Shown piece after piece: positions 26,013 to 34,834 of a stretch of DNA of 64,000 nucleotides. The stretch lies in contig NZ_JADKRW010000003.1 of assembly GCF_015350995.1 (NCBI RefSeq), positions 372,001 to 436,000 of the forward strand, given 5' to 3'. Made by a program: the position numbers and the translations under genes. The notes below the pieces were generated by a model. The model was not told the DNA's origin. It saw nothing but the letters and a program-made list of their open reading frames with translations, and did not search any database. Origin of the DNA: Curtobacterium sp. VKM Ac-1393 (lineage in GTDB: Bacteria > Actinomycetota > Actinomycetes > Actinomycetales > Microbacteriaceae). Numbering within the stretch: the stretch's first letter is position 1; each line of letters begins with the position of its first letter.

Positions 26013-26606
26013 TCAGCCCTGAGCGGGCGGGACCTCACCGGTCATGTCGACGCGCTCGGTGCCGTCGTTCCAGATGTACGTCGCGGTGGTGCGACCGGAC
26101 GGCGCTGCGTTGGGTTCGCCGGCCTTCGCGTAGGAGTAGGTCACGGTGATCGAGGCGTCGGATGACCGCTCGACGGCCGGCTGGAACGCGTACTGCTCGG
26201 CCGTCGCGGTGCCGAGGTACCGGCCCTGGTGGAACAGGAGGATCGCGTAGGGCGAGCCGGCCGTGCCGAACTGGGGCGCGACGACGGACCAGGACAGCGC
26301 CGCGCAGGCGTCGTAGCCGGAGTAGTCGGCGTTCGCGGCGTCCCACTTGGTGTCCTCGAGGCCGGCGGGCGACGGCAGCGCGGCGATGCCGGAGGCAGCA
26401 GCAGCGGCACCGCTCGCGGGGCCGCACGTCGGCGTCGGTGTGGAGTTCGGGGTCGTCGGCGTCGGGGTGCTCGTTGCGGTCGGGGTGCTCGCGACCTCGG
26501 ACGGGGACGCCGTCACGGTCTTCGTCACGGTGGGACTCGCGTCGCCGCTGCCCGAGCAGCCGGACACGAGGGCAATGAGAGCCGTGCCGATGAGGATCAG
26601 GGACAT
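26013..26606 (-). CDS. LppP/LprE-like lipoprotein
   Basis: A 197-residue secreted lipoprotein: signal MSLILIGTALIALVSGC with lipobox VSGC (Cys17), a Thr/Pro-rich linker of about 45 residues (TSTPTPTTPNSTPTPT), then a domain with YDACAALSWSVVAPQFG, YAILLFHQGRYLGTAT and VTYSYAKAGEPNA, the pattern of mycobacterial LppP/LprE. ATG 26606 is used; GTG 26621 is also possible since GGAGG is at 26623-26627, but that spacing is too short. Function unknown, outer face of the membrane. Confidence 0.75.
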   Translation of the reverse strand: MSLILIGTALIALVSGCSGSGDASPTVTKTVTASPSEVASTPTATSTPTPTTPNSTPTPTCGPASGAAAAASGIAALPSPAGLEDTKWDAANADYSGYDACAALSWSVVAPQFGTAGSPYAILLFHQGRYLGTATAEQYAFQPAVERSSDASITVTYSYAKAGEPNAAPSGRTTATYIWNDGTERVDMTGEVPPAQG

Positions 26607-26720
26607 TCTCGTGGTGCGCACGCCTCCACGGTGGACCGCTGGGGTCGGATCCGCCCCGATCGTTACCCGGCCGTGGCCGATCGCGATCGCCCCTCGGGCG
26701 CGGTCTGCCACACTGCTCCG

Positions 26721-27533
26721 ATGAGGGGAACACCGTCGGTGACGATCACCGGAGGCCGAGTCGAGGGCCCGGACGGGCCAGTACCGATCCGTCACTACCG
26801 GCTGGCCGACGACGACGGCGTCCCGACCCTCGTCTGGTTGCACGGGGGCGGGTTCTTCCGGGGCAGCCTCGACCAGGCGGAGTCCGACGCCGTTGCCCGC
26901 GCACTCGCTGCTCGCGGCGTGCCGGTGGTCGCCGTCGACTACCGGCTCGGCCCGCTGCCCGGCATGCCCTGGATCGGGCGGACGGGCCCGCGAGCACGTC
27001 GACGCGCACCGCACGCCCGGGACGAGGTCGCCGCGGTGCTGCACCACCTCGCCGACGCGACCCCGGCCGGCCTGGTCCTGGGCGGAGCGAGCGCCGGAGC
27101 GTGTCTCGCCGCGACGGCCGTGCGCGACGCTCCTCCCGTGGTCGGTGCCGTGTTCGCCTACGGGTTCTTCCACGGACGGCTGCCCCACGACCCGGGCGTG
27201 CAGCGGCTCGTCCGCGGGCATCGGCGGCTCACGCACGCTCCACTGTTGCTCGACGCCGCGAACCGCACGTACGCGGGTCCGCTCGGTGACGGCGCGTTCC
27301 CGGCGCCCGAGGACCTCGGAGCGTTCCCGCGCACGCTGATGATCGACGCCGAACTGGACACGATGCGCTCGTCCGGGGACCGGTTCGCGCGGCAACTCGG
27401 TGCAGCGGGCGTCGCAGTTGAGCGCCACGTCCTGCCCGAGAGCCGGCACGCGTTCCTCAACCGTCCGGGCAGCAGCGACTTCGCGGCGGCCGTGGACCTG
27501 ATCGCGTCGTGGGTGGTCCGACGACCCGACTGA
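26721..27533 (+). CDS. HSL-type alpha/beta-hydrolase (esterase)
   Basis: A 270-residue hydrolase with the HGGG oxyanion motif (LVWLHGGGFFRG), the nucleophile elbow VLGGASAGACLAA, the acid region MIDAELDTMRSSG and the His region LPESRHAFLNRPGS. These mark the hormone-sensitive-lipase esterase family. The substrate is unknown. ATG 26721 starts at the family-typical position with no clear Shine-Dalgarno site. It stands alone between a divergent lipoprotein and a DUF3892 gene. Confidence 0.8.
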   Translation: MRGTPSVTITGGRVEGPDGPVPIRHYRLADDDGVPTLVWLHGGGFFRGSLDQAESDAVARALAARGVPVVAVDYRLGPLPGMPWIGRTGPRARRRAPHARDEVAAVLHHLADATPAGLVLGGASAGACLAATAVRDAPPVVGAVFAYGFFHGRLPHDPGVQRLVRGHRRLTHAPLLLDAANRTYAGPLGDGAFPAPEDLGAFPRTLMIDAELDTMRSSGDRFARQLGAAGVAVERHVLPESRHAFLNRPGSSDFAAAVDLIASWVVRRPD

Positions 27534-27679
27534 GCGTCCGGGGGCGTGCGACCGTCGGACATTCCGGTGACGCCACGACGAACCGGACGTATTCTGCTGT
27601 CGGAAGCAACGGCGGTTCCGAACTCCCTTCGCCACGTTCACCGTCGTGGCGTCCCGCCTCTGCGACGAAGAGTCCCCTT

Positions 27680-28024
27680 GTGACCGAACACTTGATCGAG
27701 TACGTCGCCCGTGACCGCACGGGCATCACCGCCGTCGTGACGACCACCAGCGTCATCGACGTCGACACCGTGATCCAGCACATCCGCTCCGGCCACACCG
27801 GCTACTACGTGGCTGCCGACTCCTGGAAGCGAACGCCCGTCCGGAGCATGTCCTTCATCGGCGGCACGTACCTGTTCGCGAACTGGGACGGCTCGAAGCG
27901 GAACATGCTGCACGACCTGGCGTTCCGGTCGCCGACACGGGTGGTCCAGACCGCGCCGCCGACGGAGTCCCGCTTCGCGCGGTTCCTCGACGCCGTCTTC
28001 GGACGCCGGCTCCCACAGCGCTGA
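27680..28024 (+). CDS. DUF3892-like small protein
   Basis: A 114-residue protein: LIEYVARDRTGITAVVT at the start, IDVDTVIQHIRSGHTGYYV in the middle and GGTYLFANWDGSKRNMLHDL toward the end, the arrangement of DUF3892 proteins. The role is unknown. GAAGAG lies 8 nt before GTG 27680. A 29-bp gap separates it from the amine oxidase gene, so the two may be cotranscribed. Confidence 0.65.
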   Translation: MTEHLIEYVARDRTGITAVVTTTSVIDVDTVIQHIRSGHTGYYVAADSWKRTPVRSMSFIGGTYLFANWDGSKRNMLHDLAFRSPTRVVQTAPPTESRFARFLDAVFGRRLPQR

Positions 28025-28053
28025 CGCCGCTCGTCCGAGGAGAGGAAGTCCAC

Positions 28054-29394
28054 ATGGAGGACGTCGACGTCGTCGTGATCGGTGCCGGAGTCGCCGGGCT
28101 CACCACCGCCCGGTTCCTCGCCGACGACGGCCGCCGCGTGGTCGTGCTCGAGGCGCGGGACCGGATCGGCGGGCGCGTGCACACCGACCGACGTGACGGG
28201 CACGTCACCGACCTCGGCGCCTCGTGGATCCACGGCGTCGAGGACAACGCCGTCGCGGACGCCGCCGCCGCCGTCGGGATCCGCACCGTCGAGTTCACGG
28301 TCGGCGGGTACCAGGTCGACAGCCGCCCGATCGCGTACCACGGGCCGGACGGCCGTCGCCTCACCGCGGACGAAGCTGCCCGGTTCGCCGACGACGTGCA
28401 CACCGTCGACCGAGCCCTGGCCGACGTGGTCGAGCGGTCGGCACCGCTCGACACCTACCGTGACGTGGTCGCCCGAGCCGTCGCCGCACCGGGTTGGGAC
28501 GGCGAGCGCGCCGAACGCGTCAGCGAGCACCTCGAGCACCGGAGCGAGGAGCAGTACGGGGTGTCGGCCGACCTGCTCGCCGCGCACGGCCTCGACGACG
28601 ACACCATCGCGGGCGACGAGGTGGTCTTCCCCGACGGGTACGACGCACTGCCCGCGCACCTGGCCGCTGGCCTCGACGTCCGGTTGGAGCACGTCGTCGA
28701 GCACGTCCGGCACGGTGGCGAGGGCGTCACCGTGACGAGCGAACGCGGGGCCTTCCACGCCGACGCCGTCGTGGTCACCGTGCCGGTCGGGGTACTGCAG
28801 TCCGGCGACCTCGTGATCGAGCCGGCACTCCCCGAACGCCACCGTCAGGCACTCGGACGACTCCGGATGAACGCGTTCGAGAAGGTCGTGCTCCGGTTCC
28901 CCGCGCAGTTCTGGGACCCGGACGTCTACGCGATCCGCCAGCTCGGGCCGGCCGGTCGGTGGTGGCACTCCTGGTACGACCTCACCCGGCTCGACGGGGT
29001 CCCGACCCTGCTCACGTTCGCGGCGGGACCGGCAGCACGGGCGATCCGTGGGTGGAGCGACGCGCAGGTCACCGACTCGGTGCTCGAGCAGCTGCGCCGG
29101 CTGTACGGCGACGCGGTCGGAACGCCGACGTCCGTGCAGGTGACGGTCTGGCAGGACGACCCGTGGGCGCGGGGGTCCTACGCGCACATGCTCCCGGGGT
29201 CGACGACGAGCGACCACGACGACCTCGCGGTGCCGGTCGGCGGGCGACTGCACCTGGCGGGAGAGGCGACCTGGACGGACGATCCGGCGACGGTGTCGGC
29301 GGCGCTGTACTCCGGCCACCGTGCCGCCGAGGCGGTCCTCGGCCACCCGGTCCCGATCGAACGTCTGTGGGCGCGGGACGGGCAACACGGCTGA
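28054..29394 (+). CDS. Flavin monoamine oxidase family protein
   Basis: A 446-residue FAD enzyme. The N-terminal dinucleotide fold is VVIGAGVAGLTTARFLADDG with VVVLEARDRIGGRVHT; the substrate domain contains LGASWIHGVEDN; the C-terminal FAD contact is LHLAGEATWTDDPATVSAALYSG. The closest functional groups are polyamine and monoamine oxidases, which oxidise amines to imines with release of H2O2. GAGGAGAGGAAG precedes ATG 28054. No partner genes reveal the amine used. Confidence 0.85.
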   Translation: MEDVDVVVIGAGVAGLTTARFLADDGRRVVVLEARDRIGGRVHTDRRDGHVTDLGASWIHGVEDNAVADAAAAVGIRTVEFTVGGYQVDSRPIAYHGPDGRRLTADEAARFADDVHTVDRALADVVERSAPLDTYRDVVARAVAAPGWDGERAERVSEHLEHRSEEQYGVSADLLAAHGLDDDTIAGDEVVFPDGYDALPAHLAAGLDVRLEHVVEHVRHGGEGVTVTSERGAFHADAVVVTVPVGVLQSGDLVIEPALPERHRQALGRLRMNAFEKVVLRFPAQFWDPDVYAIRQLGPAGRWWHSWYDLTRLDGVPTLLTFAAGPAARAIRGWSDAQVTDSVLEQLRRLYGDAVGTPTSVQVTVWQDDPWARGSYAHMLPGSTTSDHDDLAVPVGGRLHLAGEATWTDDPATVSAALYSGHRAAEAVLGHPVPIERLWARDGQHG

Positions 29395-29430
29395 CGTGGA
29401 ACGACACTGACGCTGAAGAACACTGACGCA

Positions 29431-29472
29431 GAACGACATCCCCGTCGTCGTGCGACAGCGGGGATGTCGTTC
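29431..29472. repeat. Dispersed hairpin element, copy 1 (also acts as terminator)
   Basis: GAACGACATCCCCG pairs exactly with CGGGGATGTCGTTC around a 14-nt loop that can itself pair. It lies between the convergent amine oxidase and oxidoreductase genes. A near-identical element, including the right flank CGGGTCGA, is at 33657-33702. Confidence 0.75.
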
Positions 29473-29488
29473 CGGGTCGATCCGCCCC

Positions 29489-30640
29489 TCAGACCCGCGC
29501 GCCCTCCAGCGTGGCCGCGATCGGGTCGAAGTCCTCGGGCAGCGACGCGATCGGCGCGACGGTCGACTCGACCTCGATGAACGAGCGGGCGGCGATCGAC
29601 TCCTCGACTGCGACCATGGCGTCGAGCACGTGGTAGCCGACCTCGCCGGTGGCGATGTGCGAGCCGCCGCCACGGATGGCCCGCGCCATGTCGAGCACGC
29701 CGAGCCCACGGCCGACCGTGGGCTCCTCGTCGAGCAGCACCTCGAACTCCTGCGAGAAGGGGAACGTCGCGTCGGCGGTCAGCGGTCGCGCGATCCGGAT
29801 CGGGTGCCCGCCGCCGAAGGTGTTCGGGTCGGGCAGGACGATGGTGCCCTCGGTCCCGTTGACCTCGAACACGCCGTGGCGGAACAGCGGGGTGTCGAAC
29901 GACAGCAGCGACTGTGCGTTGCCGCCCTGCTCGAACGCGGTCAGGACGGACACGTGGGTCGGGACCTCGACGGGGAACGACTCCCCCGCGTTCGGCCCGA
30001 CGACCAACTGCCTCGTCTCTCGGGATTTCGAACCCGTCGCGACGACGGAGTCGATCGGTCCGAGCAGGTGCACCAGCGCCGTGAAGTAGTACGGGCCGAT
30101 GTCGAACAGCGGGCCGGCGCCCTTGGCGTAGAGGAACGACGCGTTCGGGTGGAACACGTCCGGCCCCTGCCACTGCATGCTCGTGACCGCGGTGAGCGGA
30201 GTGCCGATCGCACCGGCCTCGATGGCACGCTTGGCGGTCTGCCACCCGGTGCCGAGCACGGTGTCGGGGGCGATGCCGAGCTTCAGGCCGAGGGAGTCGG
30301 CGAGTTCGACGAGCGATGCGGCCGAGGCGCGGTCCACGCCGATCGGCTTCTCGGACCACACGTGCTTGCCCGCACGGAGCGCGTCCGTGGACACCGACAC
30401 GTGGGTCGCCGGCAGCGTCAGGTTGATGACGATCTCGACGTCCGGGTCGGCGAGCACCGATGCGCCGTCACCGGATGCGGGGACGCCCCACTTCGCGGCC
30501 GAGGCTGCGGCACGCTCCGTGTCGATGTCGCCGATGCGGACGACCTCGACGTCGGGGAAGGTCGTCAGGTTCGCCAGGTACTGCTCGCTGATCATGCCGG
30601 CGCCGATGAAGCCGATGCCGACGCGTCCGGTGCGGGTCAT
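29489..30640 (-). CDS. Gfo/Idh/MocA-family oxidoreductase
   Basis: A 383-residue NAD(P)-dependent sugar oxidoreductase: Rossmann start VGIGFIGAGMISEQYLANL, the EKP motif in VWSEKPIGVD, and the GPLFDIGPYYFTALVHLLGP catalytic segment containing Asp and downstream His. Such enzymes oxidise cyclic polyols and sugars (inositol, glycosides at C3, and others). ATG 30640 overlaps the isomerase stop by 4 bp, so the two are coupled. The pathway is probably breakdown of a sugar or glycoside imported by the transporter at 31558. Confidence 0.86.
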   Translation of the reverse strand: MTRTGRVGIGFIGAGMISEQYLANLTTFPDVEVVRIGDIDTERAAASAAKWGVPASGDGASVLADPDVEIVINLTLPATHVSVSTDALRAGKHVWSEKPIGVDRASAASLVELADSLGLKLGIAPDTVLGTGWQTAKRAIEAGAIGTPLTAVTSMQWQGPDVFHPNASFLYAKGAGPLFDIGPYYFTALVHLLGPIDSVVATGSKSRETRQLVVGPNAGESFPVEVPTHVSVLTAFEQGGNAQSLLSFDTPLFRHGVFEVNGTEGTIVLPDPNTFGGGHPIRIARPLTADATFPFSQEFEVLLDEEPTVGRGLGVLDMARAIRGGGSHIATGEVGYHVLDAMVAVEESIAARSFIEVESTVAPIASLPEDFDPIAATLEGARV

Positions 30641-31458
30641 GCGGACACCGCCGAACCGGCGGGCGCGAGCTGCGCGGCGAGCCACTCGTACGACTGCTGC
30701 ACGCCGTCGAAGATGTCTCCGTCGAAGCCGTCGAACTCGATGACGGCGTACTCCAGGGCCGGTGCGGCGGCGAGCGCTGCGGCCAGCCGGACGTCACCCT
30801 GGCCGGCCGGAGTCTGGTCGGTGGGGATCGTCGCGGTGGAGATGTCGTCGCGCATCGGACCGTCCTTGACGTGCACGGCGACGATGCGGTCGCCGAGCTC
30901 CTGGATGAACGGCACGAGGTCGACACCCGCGGCGGACGCCCAGTACAGGTCGAGCTCGAGCACCACACCCGGGTCGAGCAACGACGCGAGCACCTGCAGC
31001 GCCGGCTGGCCGTCGATCTGCGGCCGGAGTTCGTGGTCGTGGTTGTGGTAACCGACGCGCAGGCCGTGCTCGGCGGCCTCGGCAGCGGCGGCGTTCAGTC
31101 GTGCGGCGACACGCTCGACGCCCTCGCGGGTCGTCCACGCATCGGGCCCGACGAACGGGTCGATGACGATCTCGAGGCCGAGTTCCTTCGCCGCGGCGAA
31201 GGTGTCGGCGTGGGACGGAGCGGTCATCACGGTGCCGTCGGGCAGCGGGATGGTCTCCTCGACCAGGAACGCGTGGCCGGTCGTCGCGGTGATGCCGTGG
31301 GCGTCGAAGGCGGACTTGAGCTGCGCTGCTCGGTCCACGAACGCGAACGCCTCGACGGTGTCGAAGCCGATCTCGGCCAGGCGGCGGACGCCGCCGTCGA
31401 GGTCGGGCTCCAGCGCGGCGTTCACCGTGTAGAGCTGCAGGGAGATGGCGGGAGCCAT
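30637..31458 (-). CDS. Sugar phosphate isomerase/epimerase (xylose-isomerase-like TIM barrel)
   Basis: A 273-residue TIM-barrel protein: ISLQLYTVNAALEPDLDGGVRRLAEIGFDTVEAF at the start, VGYHNHDHEL in the middle (metal-binding His region), VVLELDLYWASAAG, and VHVKDG near the end. This is the AP endonuclease 2 fold of IolE/IolI/3-keto-sugar isomerases. GAAAGGA precedes ATG 31458. It feeds the coupled Gfo/Idh/MocA oxidoreductase. The pairing often handles 3-keto-glycosides or inositols; the substrate is not provable here. Confidence 0.85.
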   Translation of the reverse strand: MAPAISLQLYTVNAALEPDLDGGVRRLAEIGFDTVEAFAFVDRAAQLKSAFDAHGITATTGHAFLVEETIPLPDGTVMTAPSHADTFAAAKELGLEIVIDPFVGPDAWTTREGVERVAARLNAAAAEAAEHGLRVGYHNHDHELRPQIDGQPALQVLASLLDPGVVLELDLYWASAAGVDLVPFIQELGDRIVAVHVKDGPMRDDISTATIPTDQTPAGQGDVRLAAALAAAPALEYAVIEFDGFDGDIFDGVQQSYEWLAAQLAPAGSAVSA

Positions 31459-31492
31459 GTCGGGTCCTTTCGGTGGTCGGTGAAGGTGATGA

Positions 31493-31537
31493 CCGGGAGG
31501 CGCGACCCGCGTTGCGGACGCGGGTCGCGCCTCCCGG
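31493..31537. terminator. Palindromic terminator after the GPH transporter
   Basis: CCGGGAGGCGCGACCCGCGT pairs perfectly with its complement across a 5-nt TGCGG loop (20-bp stem). It lies between the transporter stop (31558) and the isomerase start, so the transporter and the isomerase/oxidoreductase pair are separate transcripts. It has the GGGAGGC arms. Confidence 0.85.
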
Positions 31538-31557
31538 CGGTCGATCCGGTGCGTTGC

Positions 31558-32922
31558 CTACCGGACCGACTTGATCGGCAGGATCACGAGGGCGCCGAGG
31601 AGGACGGCGACGCCCGCACCCCAGAGCATGAGCGTGTAGTTCTGTCCACCGCCGATGCCGAGCAGGAACAGGCCGACCGCCGGTGCCAGCGACTGCGGCA
31701 GGGCGTTCGCGACGTTGATGACGCCGAGGTCCTTGCCGGGGCGCTCCGGGTCGGGCAGCACGTCGACGATGAGCGCGGTGTCGATGGCGGCGTAGATGCC
31801 GAAGGCGAAGCCGAGGACGATCTCGGCGAAGTAGAACCCGCCGACCGTGTCGACGTGGGCGAGGATCACCAGGCCGACCGCGGTCATCGCGGTGGAGCCC
31901 CAGACGAAGACCTTGCGGCGCTGGACACGGTCCGACACCCAGCCGGAGACGGCGGCGCTGACGAGGAGTGCGATCGTGTAGAGGAGCACACCGAACGCGA
32001 CCGCGGGGACGGCCTCCTTCGTCGAGAGACCGATGCGGTCCTCCATGTACAGGACGCGGTAGGTCGTGAACATGAACGTGCCGAAGGTGATGAGGAAGCG
32101 GCCCCACCAGGCCAGGCCGAAGTCCGGGTGCTTGATCGGGTTGGTCCAGAACGAGCTGATGAGGTTGATCCAGCTGAACGGCTTGATCGGCGTCGTCGGC
32201 AGGTCGTCGCGGGCGACGAACGAGTAGATGAGGATCGCGATGATCGCCAGGATGCCCGGGGCGATGAAGAGGACCGGCAGGTTGCCGACCAGGTAGACCG
32301 CCAGGTACAGGCCGGCGAGGATCGCGATGTTCTGCGCGAGGGCGATGACGCTCGAGGCCTTGCCGCGCTGGAACTCCGGCACGTTGTCGGCGAAGCTCGC
32401 GGTCAGGGTCGCGAGCACCGCGTTGGCCGTGACCTGCGCGAGGACCCACGCGAGGGTGAGCTGCAGGACGTTCGGCGAGAACGCGAGCCAGGCCAGTGCG
32501 CCGACGAAGACGATGACGCCGCCGACCATCCACGGACGACGACGGCCCCAGCGGGTGCGGGTGCGGTCCGAGATCGCGCCGAACAGCGGGTTGGCGAACA
32601 GTGCGCCGAGGGCACCGAACGGCAGGACCGAGCCCACCACGGTCTCGGGGCTCGTCGGGTTCAGCTCGGTCGCCTTGATCGACATGCTCACGAAGACCGG
32701 CGTGAGCAGGGCGACGAACAGGCCGAACTGGGCGAAGCTGAGGCCCCAGAGGTAGCCGCGGCCCACGCGCATGGTGCTGACGGACTGCGTGATCCCCTCG
32801 ACCGAGAACGCTCGGGGCGCCGCGGCTTCCGAGGCGGTGGCACCGGCGGCTGCGGTGACCGCAGGCGATGCGGTCCCGGCGATGCCGCGGGTGGGTTCTT
32901 CCTTCGACGTCGGTGTCGACAT
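31558..32922 (-). CDS. MFS sugar transporter (GPH/SLC45-like)
   Basis: A 454-residue protein with about 12 membrane helices. The loop GAISDRTRTRWGRRRPWMVGG is the signature of glycoside-pentoside-hexuronide and sucrose-type symporters. NVPEFQRGKASSVIALAQNIA and IDTALIVDVLPDPERPGKDLGV are further family segments. The first 55 residues are a polar tail. GAGGAG stands 6 nt before ATG 32922. It most likely imports the sugar or glycoside processed by the two enzymes downstream, controlled by the divergent TetR gene. Confidence 0.83.
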   Translation of the reverse strand: MSTPTSKEEPTRGIAGTASPAVTAAAGATASEAAAPRAFSVEGITQSVSTMRVGRGYLWGLSFAQFGLFVALLTPVFVSMSIKATELNPTSPETVVGSVLPFGALGALFANPLFGAISDRTRTRWGRRRPWMVGGVIVFVGALAWLAFSPNVLQLTLAWVLAQVTANAVLATLTASFADNVPEFQRGKASSVIALAQNIAILAGLYLAVYLVGNLPVLFIAPGILAIIAILIYSFVARDDLPTTPIKPFSWINLISSFWTNPIKHPDFGLAWWGRFLITFGTFMFTTYRVLYMEDRIGLSTKEAVPAVAFGVLLYTIALLVSAAVSGWVSDRVQRRKVFVWGSTAMTAVGLVILAHVDTVGGFYFAEIVLGFAFGIYAAIDTALIVDVLPDPERPGKDLGVINVANALPQSLAPAVGLFLLGIGGGQNYTLMLWGAGVAVLLGALVILPIKSVR

Positions 32923-32963
32923 GACTCCTCCTCGAGTCATAGGGGGCTTCGGGGCCCTCGAAT

Positions 32964-32980
32964 ACCTAGTGCTGCTAGGT
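32964..32980. promoter_or_regulatory. Operator-like palindrome of the TetR/transporter pair
   Basis: ACCTAG-TGCTG-CTAGGT is an exact inverted repeat with 6-bp arms in the 132-bp gap between the divergent transporter and TetR genes. This is the best candidate for the regulator's binding site. Confidence 0.6.
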
Positions 32981-33054
32981 GATCGGGACTGTAGCACTGG
33001 AAACCTCCGACTGGAAGTTTTTGTCGCGATTGTTGCGCCGGTAGGTTGGTGTGC

Positions 33055-33639
33055 GTGACCTCCAACGATGGAATCGGCAGCCGGGGCCCGTACGCCAAGG
33101 GCGTCCAGCGCCGACAGGAGATCCTCGACCAGACGCTCGACGTCGTCGCCACCCGCGGGATCGACGGCACCTCGATGCGCGCGATCGGCGAGGCGATCGG
33201 GGTCTCGCACGCAGCCCTGCGGCACTACTTCTCGTCACGGGAGGACCTGCTGATCGAGGTCCTGCGGGAACGCGACGCCGCCTCCACACGGTCACTCGGA
33301 GCGATGCCCGGCGCGTTCGACCGCGCCGCCGCCGTCGCCGACCGGAACGTGCGCGAACCGGCACTGGTGACGCTCTACACGACCCTGCTCGGGGCGTCGG
33401 TGGAGCCCGGCAACGAGACGGCACGAGCGTTCTTCGCGACACGGTTCGACGAGGCCAGGGCGCGGCTCGCCGGGGAGCTGCGGGACGAGCTCGCTGCGTC
33501 GGGGCGGCACTCCGACGTCGAGCTGGAACAGGTGGCGTCGCTCGTCATCGCAGCGTTCGACGGTCTGCAGGTGCAGTGGCTGCTCGACCGGAGCGTGGAC
33601 ATCGCGGGGACGCTGCGGTTGTTGGAGCGGGTGTTGTAG
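33055..33639 (+). CDS. TetR-family regulator of the sugar cluster
   Basis: A 194-residue TetR protein: YAKGVQRRQEILDQTLDVVA, helix-turn-helix TSMRAIGEAIGVSHAALRHYFSSREDLL, and a TetR_C-like domain (LVIAAFDGLQVQWLLDRSVD) as in BetI/KstR2-like proteins. TAGGTT at 33042-33047, 7 nt before GTG 33055, suggests a leaderless mRNA; GTG 33049 and TTG 33046 are alternatives. It lies divergent from the GPH transporter and probably represses it until the sugar or a product is present. Confidence 0.83.
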   Translation: MTSNDGIGSRGPYAKGVQRRQEILDQTLDVVATRGIDGTSMRAIGEAIGVSHAALRHYFSSREDLLIEVLRERDAASTRSLGAMPGAFDRAAAVADRNVREPALVTLYTTLLGASVEPGNETARAFFATRFDEARARLAGELRDELAASGRHSDVELEQVASLVIAAFDGLQVQWLLDRSVDIAGTLRLLERVL

Positions 33640-33656
33640 GGGGGGGGGAACCGACT

Positions 33657-33702
33657 CGGAACGACATCCTCGTCGTCGCACGACAACGAGGACGTCGTTC
33701 CG
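33657..33702. repeat. Dispersed hairpin element, copy 2
   Basis: CGGAACGACATCCTCG and CGAGGACGTCGTTCCG form a 16-bp stem with one G-T wobble. The loop and the right flank CGGGTCGA match the copy at 29431-29472. It follows a run of ten G (33639-33648) after the TetR stop, between convergent genes, and probably terminates transcription. Confidence 0.7.
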
Positions 33703-33721
33703 GGTCGACGAACTACCCCTA

Positions 33722-33901
33722 CTACTCCCCGTCCTCTTCCGGGTTGAAGTGCGAGTCGTCGCCGGTGTGCCCAGCGGCCAGGCCGTCGGGGGCGTTCGGG
33801 ATCGTGTTGTCGTCGCCGAGGCCGCCCGGCTTCTCGGTGCCCTCGGCATCGTTCACGGGGGGCTTCACGTCGTCGTCGTGGGTGCTGCTGCTGTCGGTCA
33901 T
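33722..33901 (-). CDS. Small acidic disordered protein
   Basis: A 59-residue reading frame starting MTDSSSTHDDDVKPPV and ending HFNPEEDGE, rich in Asp, Glu, Gly, Pro and Asn and without hydrophobic segments. A GGAG ribosome site 8-10 nt before ATG 33901 and a gap free of other genes support it as real. The function is unknown. It lies between the TetR gene and the pxpA promoter. Confidence 0.55.
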   Translation of the reverse strand: MTDSSSTHDDDVKPPVNDAEGTEKPGGLGDDNTIPNAPDGLAAGHTGDDSHFNPEEDGE

Positions 33902-34035
33902 GATCTGCTCCAGTGCAGTGGTCGAACCGGGGGTGGTACCTCCGGCAGGTGCTGACCTCGGACGCTACGTGCCCCGGCTCGGAATCCACCCACCAGCGCG
34001 TGCCCCGGCCGGTCGACAGCGGAGTCCCTGCTCGG

Positions 34036-34050
34036 TAGATTGTTCAACAA
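34036..34050 (+). promoter_or_regulatory. pxpA promoter with GntR-type operator
   Basis: TAGATT (34036-34041) is a likely -10 box and TTGTTCAACAA (34040-34050) is a perfect palindrome overlapping it and the start of transcription. The same palindrome lies at 40484-40496 beside the GntR gene. A repressor bound here would block the pxpA-pxpB-pxpC operon. Confidence 0.7.
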
Positions 34051-34072
34051 CCCGCGACGACAGGGAGTCCCC

Positions 34073-34834
34073 GTGACGACGATCGACCTGAACAGCGACC
34101 TCGGCGAGGGCTTCGGCGCCTGGACCATGGGAGACGACGCCGCGATGCTCGACGTCGTCTCGAGCGCCAACATCGCGTGCGGTTTCCACGCCGGCGACCC
34201 GACGATCATGCTCGCCACCGCCCGCGCCGCAGCGGACCGCGGCGTCGCCGTCGGTGCGCACGTCGCCTACCGCGACCTCGCCGGCTTCGGCCGCCGTCCG
34301 GTGCACGTCACCCCGGACGAGCTCCACGCCGACGTCGTGCACCAGCTCGGCGCGATGGCTGCCACCGCACGCGTCGCGGGCACGACGGTCACCTACGTCA
34401 AGCCCCACGGCGCCCTGTACAACACGGCCTGCGCCGATCCCGTGCAGGCCGAGGCCGTCGTCCGAGCGATCGCCGACGTCGACGGTTCCCTCGCGGTGCT
34501 GGCACTGCCGGGTTCCGAACTCCTGCTCGCCGCCGAACGCCGCGGACTCCGTGCGGTCGCCGAGTCCTTCGCCGATCGTGCGTACGAACCCGACGGCTCA
34601 CTGGTCTCGCGCAGCACGCCGGACTCGGTGCTGCACGACCCCGACGAGGTCGCCGCCCGCGTGCTCCGCATGGTCACCGAAGGCGTCACGACCGCCGTCG
34701 ACGGCTCCGAACTCCGCGTCGGCGCCGAGTCCGTCTGCGTCCACGGCGACTCCCCCGGCGCCGTCGCGATGGCCCGCGCGATCCGGGCCCTGCTGACCGA
34801 GCACGACGTGTCCATCGCGCCGTTCGCGCCGTGA
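34073..34834 (+). CDS. pxpA: 5-oxoprolinase subunit A (LamB/YcsF family)
   Basis: A 253-residue protein with the family opening IDLNSDLGEGFGAW, then SSANIACGFHAGDP, VKPHGALYN and AESFADRAYEPDGSLVSRS. PxpA with PxpB and PxpC forms the bacterial ATP-dependent 5-oxoprolinase, which turns pyroglutamate, a spontaneous damage product of glutamine, into glutamate. GGGAG precedes GTG 34073. The stop overlaps pxpB by GTGA. Expression is probably repressed by the GntR protein at 40585 through the palindrome at 34040. Confidence 0.92.
   Translation: MTTIDLNSDLGEGFGAWTMGDDAAMLDVVSSANIACGFHAGDPTIMLATARAAADRGVAVGAHVAYRDLAGFGRRPVHVTPDELHADVVHQLGAMAATARVAGTTVTYVKPHGALYNTACADPVQAEAVVRAIADVDGSLAVLALPGSELLLAAERRGLRAVAESFADRAYEPDGSLVSRSTPDSVLHDPDEVAARVLRMVTEGVTTAVDGSELRVGAESVCVHGDSPGAVAMARAIRALLTEHDVSIAPFAP

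Noticed and set aside
33639..33648. A run of ten G as a phase-variation tract
   Set aside because: It lies at and after the TetR stop codon, outside coding sequence and away from any promoter, so a change in length would have no clear effect.
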